Shown here piece after piece: positions 32,706-38,356 of a stretch of 38,356 nucleotides of DNA (its first letter is position 1; every line of letters begins with the position of its first letter). The notes beneath the pieces were generated by a model. It was given only the letters and a program-made list of their open reading frames with translations, did not search any database and was not told where the DNA came from. Both the position numbers and the translations under genes were made by a program. The DNA is taken from NCBI RefSeq assembly GCF_025699255.1, contig NZ_JAILWA010000014.1, positions 1 to 38,356 on the forward strand, read 5' to 3'. This stretch comes from Nitrosopumilus sp. (GTDB lineage Archaea; Thermoproteota; Nitrososphaeria; Nitrososphaerales; Nitrosopumilaceae).

Positions 32706-33440
32706 CTATTTTTTAAATTTTTCATACATTTCATTAATTTTTTTAATGATGTCTAGATTTTCATATTCAATTAAATTTAGATTAGGAATAACACAATGTC
32801 CTCCAATAACACCTGGATACATTTTTGGTCTATTTCCCAAATTTTCATGAATCTCATCTGCAAACTTCCACATCTCATCAAAATCAATATCTTCTTTTTC
32901 ACAAATCATTTTTGTAATCTGTGCATAATTAATCAGCCAACCATAGTATGTAGTATCAACTAATATTTTTGCTAACTCTGCAGTTTTTGTGGTGGACATC
33001 CAATCAATTTTTTCAAATCTTTTCTCCAAATCCATTTTTATTTTTGCATCTATATTGTCATCTGAAGAAATAAATTTTGTATATTTTTTAATGTCATCTA
33101 AAAATCTTCTATGTACTCCACGTACTGGTGAATACAAAACCAAAACTTTAGATTTTTCTTGAATTGTTTTTGTTGTTCCTGGCTTTACAGTTGAATGCAC
33201 TACAACGACTTTTACTCCGCTAATCTTATTGATCCAATCAGTTGCAATGTTTACAAATTCTGGTAATTCTCCTGGCAAACAAACATGAAGAAATTCAGGA
33301 TTTTCTATACTTTCATTATCTAAATAATTTCTACATTTTGATGAATCAACATCAATTCCTATACAATCAAAATTCCTTTCCACAAGAAGATCAAATAGGG
33401 TTTCTCCCACTTCTCCCATTCCTAAAATAATATCAGTCAT
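32706..33440 (-). CDS. Short UDP-glucose/GDP-mannose dehydrogenase-like protein
   Basis: This 244-residue protein resembles the first two domains of nucleotide-sugar dehydrogenases. It has an NAD site GMGEVGETL (GxGxxG) near residue 7 and VVHSTVKPGTT (the STVxPGTT signature). A central helix TAELAKILVDTTYYGW follows, and near the C-terminus GVIGGHCVIP with the cysteine in the place of the catalytic one. The C-terminal UDP-sugar-binding domain (~150 residues) is absent, although the gene shows no sign of breakage. It may act on a different acid or on a smaller substrate. A TATA-like stretch (33466-33475) lies about 30 nt upstream. Confidence 0.7.
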   Translation of the reverse strand: MTDIILGMGEVGETLFDLLVERNFDCIGIDVDSSKCRNYLDNESIENPEFLHVCLPGELPEFVNIATDWINKISGVKVVVVHSTVKPGTTKTIQEKSKVLVLYSPVRGVHRRFLDDIKKYTKFISSDDNIDAKIKMDLEKRFEKIDWMSTTKTAELAKILVDTTYYGWLINYAQITKMICEKEDIDFDEMWKFADEIHENLGNRPKMYPGVIGGHCVIPNLNLIEYENLDIIKKINEMYEKFKK

Positions 33441-33505
33441 TGTGCCTAATTTCAGAAAAACAACCTAAGATATATTCGTGTTACAACAATTTTTTATTAA
33501 AAAAG

Positions 33506-33578
33506 TAGCCCGGCCCAGACTCGAACTGGGGTCAAAGGCTTCAAAGGCCTCTATGCTTGACCGCTACACTACCGGGCT
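33506..33578 (-). tRNA. tRNA-Gln (anticodon TTG)
   Basis: On the minus strand the acceptor stem is AGCCCGG/CCGGGCT. The anticodon stem GAGGC/GCCTT (one G-T pair) encloses the loop CTTTGAA, giving anticodon TTG. The T arm is CCCAG-TTCGAGT-CTGGG. The discriminator is A (from 33506). No intron and no encoded CCA. A CTTAATG box at 33602-33608 lies about 27 nt upstream. Confidence 0.94.
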
Positions 33579-33648
33579 GCTAAATCGAGCACTCTCATTC
33601 CCTTAATGAACTTTTTATTTGATTTTGGCTCACAAAACAAAAAATTCT

Positions 33649-34677
33649 TTATTCTTTAATTGTCTTAATTAATTTTTGAATAGGATCTTCCATTTGCTTC
33701 CTAATTTTTTCAGCTCTTTTTTGACTCTCTAGATTTTTTGATCTAAATACTTTCTTAATATGATTAGAAATTTTATCAGGATTATTTTCTCTTTTTATCA
33801 GCTGTTTTTTTACCAAAAAATTTTCAACAATATTTGGAACAGCATTATACGAAATTGTTGGAATGCCCATTAGTGCTGATTCAGCAGTCATTGTTCCACC
33901 AGAACCAATAAAGATATCTGTATTTTCTAACAAATTTTTCCCATCAAATGACATTTTCATAATTTTCAATTTTTTATTAACAATTTTTTGTAAATTTTTT
34001 ATTTGCTTTGTATATCTTGCCAAAACTACAATATTTTCATTGCCAAATTCTTTTTCTATCTTTTTTATAATTGGGGTTATTTTACTAGATTTTGAAGCAT
34101 ATGATGCTTCCTCTTCTTCTATTCTAATCAAAATGTTTTTCTTATTGTTTTTCTTAAATGGCAATTCTGTTTTTTGATTTATTTTTCTTTGTATAGTTAC
34201 AAATGCATCAATTGCTTTGTATTGTACAATATTTTTTTCATCAATTCCATATTTTGAGAATTCTTTTTTTGGGATAACATATGGAATTAACAATTTTTGA
34301 ATAAATGGCAATGTTAATCGCATTACAGCATCAGCATGTGGCGAATCACAAAATGCTATATGCTTAATTCCCAATCCAAAAGATATTCTTGCAGCTTCTG
34401 GGGAACAAAAACTAATTGTAATATCTGGAGAAAATGTCTCAATTTTTTTAGACAGCTTATCCATTCTATCAATACTGGCTTTAAGTTTGCTTTTTCTATC
34501 CCCTCCACCATGTTTTCCAATAAAAATGAGGTCAAAATTTCGTATTTTTGCTAATTTTGATACTTCGTCATAATCTCTTGAAGTACACAAAAGATCGTGT
34601 TTTTTCCCTAATTTTTCAATTATTGGTTCAGAAAACAATAATTGTTTTGGTGTTAGAATATCTATCCAAATTTTCAA
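33649..34677 (-). CDS. DUF354 family protein, glycosyltransferase-B-like
   Basis: This 342-residue protein starts KIWIDILTPKQLLFSEPI, and LLCTSRDYDE and DLIFIGKHGGG follow, the signature order of DUF354. The C-terminal half contains VLARYTKQIKN and DIFIGSGGTMTAESALMGIPTISY. This is the donor-binding type motif of UDP-GlcNAc 2-epimerase/MurG-like GT-B folds. No membrane helices. The function of the family is not established; the fold suggests a role in nucleotide-sugar or glycolipid metabolism. It is surrounded by two dehydrogenase-like genes. Confidence 0.85.
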   Translation of the reverse strand: MKIWIDILTPKQLLFSEPIIEKLGKKHDLLCTSRDYDEVSKLAKIRNFDLIFIGKHGGGDRKSKLKASIDRMDKLSKKIETFSPDITISFCSPEAARISFGLGIKHIAFCDSPHADAVMRLTLPFIQKLLIPYVIPKKEFSKYGIDEKNIVQYKAIDAFVTIQRKINQKTELPFKKNNKKNILIRIEEEEASYASKSSKITPIIKKIEKEFGNENIVVLARYTKQIKNLQKIVNKKLKIMKMSFDGKNLLENTDIFIGSGGTMTAESALMGIPTISYNAVPNIVENFLVKKQLIKRENNPDKISNHIKKVFRSKNLESQKRAEKIRKQMEDPIQKLIKTIKE

Positions 34678-34740
34678 TTATTTTACTAATTCTGGTAAGT
34701 TCAATAAGTTTTTCTTAGTCTAATTCTAGATCTAAATGTA

Positions 34741-35892
34741 ATGGGGGGAGCAAAAGTTGTCGTTTATGGTCTTAGTACAGAAGGATATGCTATTGCTTCT
34801 CAAATGGCAATCAAAGGTGCAGATGTTTACATTATTGATGAATCAACCCCTTCAGCAATTTCCCTTAAAGCTGAAATTGCCAAGACATACCCAAATGTTT
34901 CTTCTCTAAAAGAAGATGAACCACTATTAGCTATGGAGCCAATTGATGTCGCAATTTCAAAAGCACAATATCTCTTTTTTACACCTCGAATCAGAAAAAC
35001 TGGCCAAGACATTAAAACTGAAATCCATTCAAAATTCAAAGATGCAGTTTCTTCAATGAAGAAAAAAAGTTCAGTGATTTTTACTCTTCCAACAGGTTTT
35101 GGTGGCAATAATGAGAATATTTCACTACTTGAACATGTAACTGGTCTCCAAACAGGAAAACATATTTCGTATTTCTATTATCCTCTAGAAGATCTTAATG
35201 AACAACCAAAAATCATTGGATCTTTTAATGGCAAAGAAGATACTACATTAGCTGAACTTCTTACAGTTGGTAAAAAAGAGAAAAAATTTGTCGCAATTTC
35301 ATCATCTGAACATTTTCATGCTATTGATGTTTTATCTAGATTTTCAAGTTTATGTAGTATTTTAGAAGTCTGTAAATATGCCCAAGATGACATAACAAAA
35401 AATGATCTTTCATCAGATGATTTCCAAGAAATATTTCTAGACAATATGGTCAGTGGTTTATTTGACTTGAAATCTTTAGGTTCTTCTTTTGAAGGTGCTA
35501 ATACTCTTATGTATTTGATTAATGGAAGTGTAAAAGGAATTGATGGCTACATAAAACGACTAATCGATGAAATACGTTCAACATTAAAGAAAAATGATCT
35601 TAAAGCAAGCAGAACAAAGATTGCATTATCTTGGACACTTGATCAACATGCAATGCGCGGAGATAAAATTGAAATGCTTCAAAACTTGACATCCAGACTA
35701 CGAGATTACATTGGTGATGTAGAAGCTTACGAAGATCCTAATTTTGATTTATTCCATAGTGATAAAACCACTATTGTAGTGGCATGCTCAAAATCTGATT
35801 TTGATAATATCCAAAAAACAAAACAAGATTCTGAATTGATAATTGTTAAAGCCAATCCTCTATGTGAAACGATCAATAATAGTATAAATTAG
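34741..35892 (+). CDS. Unassigned Rossmann-fold protein, distantly nucleotide-sugar-dehydrogenase-like
   Basis: This 383-residue protein starts with a Rossmann-like strand-loop-helix VVVYGLSTEGYAIASQM followed by GADVYIIDES. The usual GxGxxG is altered to GLSTEG. Middle segments (AQYLFFTP, SSVIFTLPTGFGG) recall the second half of the NAD domain of UDP-N-acetyl-mannosamine dehydrogenases. Further on is a helical domain and a C-terminal part with no family I recognise. The catalytic GGxC motif is absent. The start is ATG in a run of six G, unusual for this AT-rich DNA. It precedes grpE by 22 nt, but a TATA-like box for grpE lies in the gap. Confidence 0.55.
   Translation: MGGAKVVVYGLSTEGYAIASQMAIKGADVYIIDESTPSAISLKAEIAKTYPNVSSLKEDEPLLAMEPIDVAISKAQYLFFTPRIRKTGQDIKTEIHSKFKDAVSSMKKKSSVIFTLPTGFGGNNENISLLEHVTGLQTGKHISYFYYPLEDLNEQPKIIGSFNGKEDTTLAELLTVGKKEKKFVAISSSEHFHAIDVLSRFSSLCSILEVCKYAQDDITKNDLSSDDFQEIFLDNMVSGLFDLKSLGSSFEGANTLMYLINGSVKGIDGYIKRLIDEIRSTLKKNDLKASRTKIALSWTLDQHAMRGDKIEMLQNLTSRLRDYIGDVEAYEDPNFDLFHSDKTTIVVACSKSDFDNIQKTKQDSELIIVKANPLCETINNSIN
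35883..35890 (+). promoter_or_regulatory. TATA-like box for grpE-dnaK
   Basis: TATAAATT overlaps the end of the preceding gene and is centred about 28 nt upstream of the TTG start of grpE. It suggests the chaperone operon has its own promoter with almost no leader. Confidence 0.45.
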
Positions 35893-35914
35893 CTAAATTA
35901 TTATTTTTATTGAA

Positions 35915-36466
35915 TTGTCTGATGATTCAACTTCTGATGAAGTTCCCGTAAATCTAAAATCTTATGCTGGATCAGAAAATGATTCTACTGTAGAACAAAA
36001 ATCTGAGGTAGAACAATTATCTCAATTATTAGAATTAGAAAAACAAAAATCATTTGAATATGAAGAAAAATTAAAACTAACATTAGCAGATTATCAAAAT
36101 CTACAACGAAAAACTCAAACTGACATAGAAAATGGAATTAATACAAAAATTAATGAATTTGCATTAGATTTTTTACAAATTTATGATGATTTTGTTAGAG
36201 CAAAAGAAGCTATTTCTGATAGTAAAATTAATTCTGAAGGTCTTGATTCAATTTTAAAAAATATGGATTCTTTATTGGAAAAATACCAAATTAAACCAAT
36301 TGAAGCATTAGGAGAAATTTTTAATCCAAATTTTCATGAGGCTATATCGATAATCAATGATCCTGATTTAGATGATGATACAATTACAAAAGAGATCAGG
36401 AAAGGATATATTTCTCATGAGAGAGTTATAAGACCGACATTAGTAGAAATTTCAAAAAAAGGATGA
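35915..36466 (+). CDS. grpE: GrpE nucleotide exchange factor
   Basis: This 183-residue co-chaperone releases ADP from DnaK. An acidic, disordered N-terminus (~1-30) is followed by a long coiled coil (~30-90) and the C-terminal beta domain. The beta domain carries GEIFNPNFHEAI and the signature GYISHERVIRPTLVEI. The start is TTG (MSDDSTSDEV). It precedes dnaK by 9 nt in the usual grpE-dnaK order. Confidence 0.95.
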   Translation: MSDDSTSDEVPVNLKSYAGSENDSTVEQKSEVEQLSQLLELEKQKSFEYEEKLKLTLADYQNLQRKTQTDIENGINTKINEFALDFLQIYDDFVRAKEAISDSKINSEGLDSILKNMDSLLEKYQIKPIEALGEIFNPNFHEAISIINDPDLDDDTITKEIRKGYISHERVIRPTLVEISKKG

Positions 36467-36475
36467 TGATAAAAA

Positions 36476-38356
36476 ATGGTTAAAATAATTGGAATTGATT
36501 TAGGAACAAGTAACTCTGCAGCAGCAGTTGTCATGGGTGGAAAACCTACAATAATCCCTGCAGCTGAAGGGGCTACCGTAGGTGGTAAAGCATTTCCATC
36601 AGTTGTAGCATTTTCTAAAGATGGTGATCTTTTGGTTGGTGAACCTGCAAGAAGACAAGCAGTTACTAATCCTGATAGGACCATTGTAGCTGCTAAAAGA
36701 AAAATGGGTTCTGATTTTACCTTTAAAATTGCAGATAAAGAATACAAACCTCAACAAATATCAGCATTTATTCTCCAAAAAATAAAAAAAGATGCTGAAG
36801 CATTTATTGGAGAATCCGTGGAAAAAGCGGTCATTACAGTTCCTGCATATTTTGATGATAATCAAAGACAAGCAACTAAAGATGCTGGAACAATTGCAGG
36901 ATTAGATGTTGTTAGAATAATTAATGAACCAACTGCGGCATCATTAGCATTTGGCTTAGATAAATCAAAAGAAGACATGAAAATTCTTGTCTTTGATTTT
37001 GGAGGTGGTACATTAGATGTCACTATTATGGAAATGGGTGGAGGTGTATTTGAAGTTCTTAGTACTTCTGGTGATACTCAACTTGGTGGTACAGATATGG
37101 ATAAGACATTAATTGATTTTATCCTGGATGAATTTAAGAAGAAAGAAGGTGTTGATTTATCTCAAGACTCCACTGCAATGACAAGAATTAGAGAAGCAGC
37201 TGAAAAAGCAAAAATCGAATTATCTACTGTAATGGAAACTGATGTCAATTTACCATTTATTGCACATGATCCATCATCAGGTGCTAAAAATTTAGAATTA
37301 AGAATTACTAGAGCTAAATTGGATGAATTAATTGGGCCTATTGTTGAGAGATGTAAGCCTTCTGTACTTAAAGCACTAGAAGATGCTAAACTTTCTAATT
37401 CTGATGTTAATAAAATTGTCATGGTTGGTGGACCGACAAGAATTCCACTTGTCAAAAAATTTGTTAGTGAACTAATTGGTCAAGAAACTGAATCTGGTGT
37501 AGATCCTATGGAAGCAGTAGCAATGGGAGCTGCAATTCAGGCAGGAGTTATAGCAGGAGATGTAAGCAGTGATATTGTCTTACTTGATGTTACTCCACTC
37601 ACTCTAGGAATTGAAACATTGGGTGGGGTTAGAGAACCATTAATTGAAAGAAATACTACTATACCAACTTCAAAAAGTAAAGTATTCACAACTGCAGCAG
37701 ATAATCAAACTGCTGTTACCATTCATGTTGTTCAAGGTGAAAGACCCATGGCAACTGATAATGTATCACTAGGAAGCTTTAATCTTACAGATTTACCTCC
37801 CGCACCTAGAGGAGTTCCTCAAATTGAAGTCAAATTTGATATTGATGCAAATGGAATTATTAATGTCACAGCAAAAGATCTAGGAACTCAAAAGGAAGCA
37901 AAGATTACAATTGAATCAAACTCTAAACTTTCTCCAGATGAAATTGAAAAATTAAAAGAAGATGCAGAAAAATTTTCTGATGAAGATAAAAAGAAGAAAG
38001 AAAAAATAGATTTACGAAATGAAGCTGAAAGTTATATTTACACTACAGAAAAATTAGTTAATCATGATCTTAAAGATAAAATCTCACAAGAGCAAGGCAT
38101 TAAGATCACTGATGCCGTTAAAGAAGTTAGAGAAGTTTTAGATAAAGAACCAGATGAATTAAAACCAAAACTTGAAGCTTTGCAAACATTAGTTAATGAA
38201 GTTACAACAGAACTTTACAAAAATACAACACCTCCACCTGGTGCTGGAGGACAACAAGGTGCTGGAGGACAACAAGGTGCTGGAGGACAACAAGGTGCTG
38301 AAGGACAACAAGGTGCTGAAGGACAACAAGGTGCTGAAGGACAACAAGGTGCTGAA
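36476..38356 (+). CDS. dnaK: Chaperone DnaK (Hsp70), 3' end outside window
   Basis: 627 codons are visible with no stop. The N-terminal ATPase domain has [48 protein letters not shown] and MVGGPTRIP. The substrate domain follows with [11 protein letters not shown] and ends in the helical lid. After MGSDFTF the sequence passes straight to [10 protein letters not shown], so it lacks the roughly 23-residue insert seen in E. coli-type DnaK. It belongs to the Gram-positive/archaeal form. The tail enters a [12 protein letters not shown] hexapeptide array at residue 589, which continues off the window. dnaJ is expected downstream. Confidence 0.98.
   Translation, partial: MVKIIGIDLGTSNSAAAVVMGGKPTIIPAAEGATVGGKAFPSVVAFSKDGDLLVGEPARRQAVTNPDRTIVAAKRKMGSDFTFKIADKEYKPQQISAFILQKIKKDAEAFIGESVEKAVITVPAYFDDNQRQATKDAGTIAGLDVVRIINEPTAASLAFGLDKSKEDMKILVFDFGGGTLDVTIMEMGGGVFEVLSTSGDTQLGGTDMDKTLIDFILDEFKKKEGVDLSQDSTAMTRIREAAEKAKIELSTVMETDVNLPFIAHDPSSGAKNLELRITRAKLDELIGPIVERCKPSVLKALEDAKLSNSDVNKIVMVGGPTRIPLVKKFVSELIGQETESGVDPMEAVAMGAAIQAGVIAGDVSSDIVLLDVTPLTLGIETLGGVREPLIERNTTIPTSKSKVFTTAADNQTAVTIHVVQGERPMATDNVSLGSFNLTDLPPAPRGVPQIEVKFDIDANGIINVTAKDLGTQKEAKITIESNSKLSPDEIEKLKEDAEKFSDEDKKKKEKIDLRNEAESYIYTTEKLVNHDLKDKISQEQGIKITDAVKEVREVLDKEPDELKPKLEALQTLVNEVTTELYKNTTPPPGAGGQQGAGGQQGAGGQQGAEGQQGAEGQQGAEGQQGAE
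38240..38356 (+). repeat. 18-bp tandem repeats in the DnaK tail
   Basis: Six complete 18-bp units plus half of a seventh run to the window edge. The first three are ggtgctggaggacaacaa (GAGGQQ) and the next are ggtgctgaaggacaacaa (GAEGQQ), differing by one base. Units are otherwise identical, including silent positions. Confidence 0.97.

Noticed and set aside
38240..38356. 18-bp repeats as a regulatory iteron or CRISPR
   Set aside because: They are in frame with dnaK, directly tandem and encode a Gly/Ala/Gln-rich tail.

Overview
The window looks like a piece of the chromosome of an ammonia-oxidising archaeon of the Nitrosopumilus/Nitrosarchaeum type (Nitrososphaerota, formerly Thaumarchaeota). 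The reasons are a low G+C content (about one third by eye), a fully archaeal information-processing set (PriS/PriL primase, aIF2 alpha and gamma, S6e, Nop10, an Sm-like protein, an OB-fold RPA-like protein, an Lhr helicase, an STT3/AglB oligosaccharyltransferase), intronless tRNAs without encoded CCA, very tight gene packing, frequent TTG starts, and TATA-like boxes about 25-28 nt upstream of many start codons, as expected for leaderless transcripts. GrpE/DnaK and a bacterial-type MetK point to ancient imports from bacteria. No phage, transposon, CRISPR array or rRNA was seen.

Layout. 1-2.6 kb: the 3' part of a large secreted repeat protein with 60-bp repeats. 2.6-5.0 kb (minus): glycyl-tRNA synthetase and endonuclease IV. 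5.0-7.2 kb (plus): primase pair priL-priS. 7.2-10.7 kb: a UPF0182 membrane protein followed directly by a GuaA-type glutamine amidotransferase. 10.7-12.1 kb: a C39-like/TPR protein, tRNA-Gly(CCC) and two tiny convergent zinc-ribbon genes, one of only 40 codons. 12.1-14.7 kb: S6e, aIF2 gamma, a PIN-domain protein and a PEBP-family protein. 14.7-17.9 kb: AglB on plus, meeting nop10 and aIF2 alpha on minus. 17.9-23.4 kb: a cobalamin (corrin ring) cluster, cobO, cbiA and the minus-strand operon cbiD-cbiG-cbiX-cbiC. 23.5-25.8 kb: an NAD-dependent epimerase-like protein, metK and an Sm-like gene. 25.9-30.8 kb: a RadB/KaiC-like ATPase, a 39-codon membrane micro-ORF, the Lhr helicase and the RPA-like protein. 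31.0-32.7 kb: an ABC exporter pair. 32.7-35.9 kb: a short UDP-sugar-dehydrogenase-like protein, tRNA-Gln(TTG), a DUF354 protein and an unassigned Rossmann-fold protein. 35.9 kb to the end: grpE and dnaK. dnaK runs off the window inside an 18-bp tandem repeat.

How the genes fit together. Primase, RPA-like protein, Lhr, RadB-like ATPase and endonuclease IV belong to replication and repair. S6e, aIF2 alpha/gamma, Nop10, GlyRS, the PIN protein and two tRNAs serve translation and RNA maturation. CbiX, CbiD, CbiG, CbiC, CbiA and CobO form the cobalt-early corrin pathway; its other methyltransferases are not here, while the nearby metK makes their methyl donor. AglB, the epimerase-like protein, DUF354 and the two dehydrogenase-like proteins may relate to surface glycans. 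The items most worth a second look are the CbiX with its metal-site histidines only in the C-terminal half, the 39-codon membrane ORF ahead of lhr, the C39-TPR protein, the bacterial-type MetK, and the tandem repeats in the surface protein and the DnaK tail. I did not find a clear-cut new multi-gene system.
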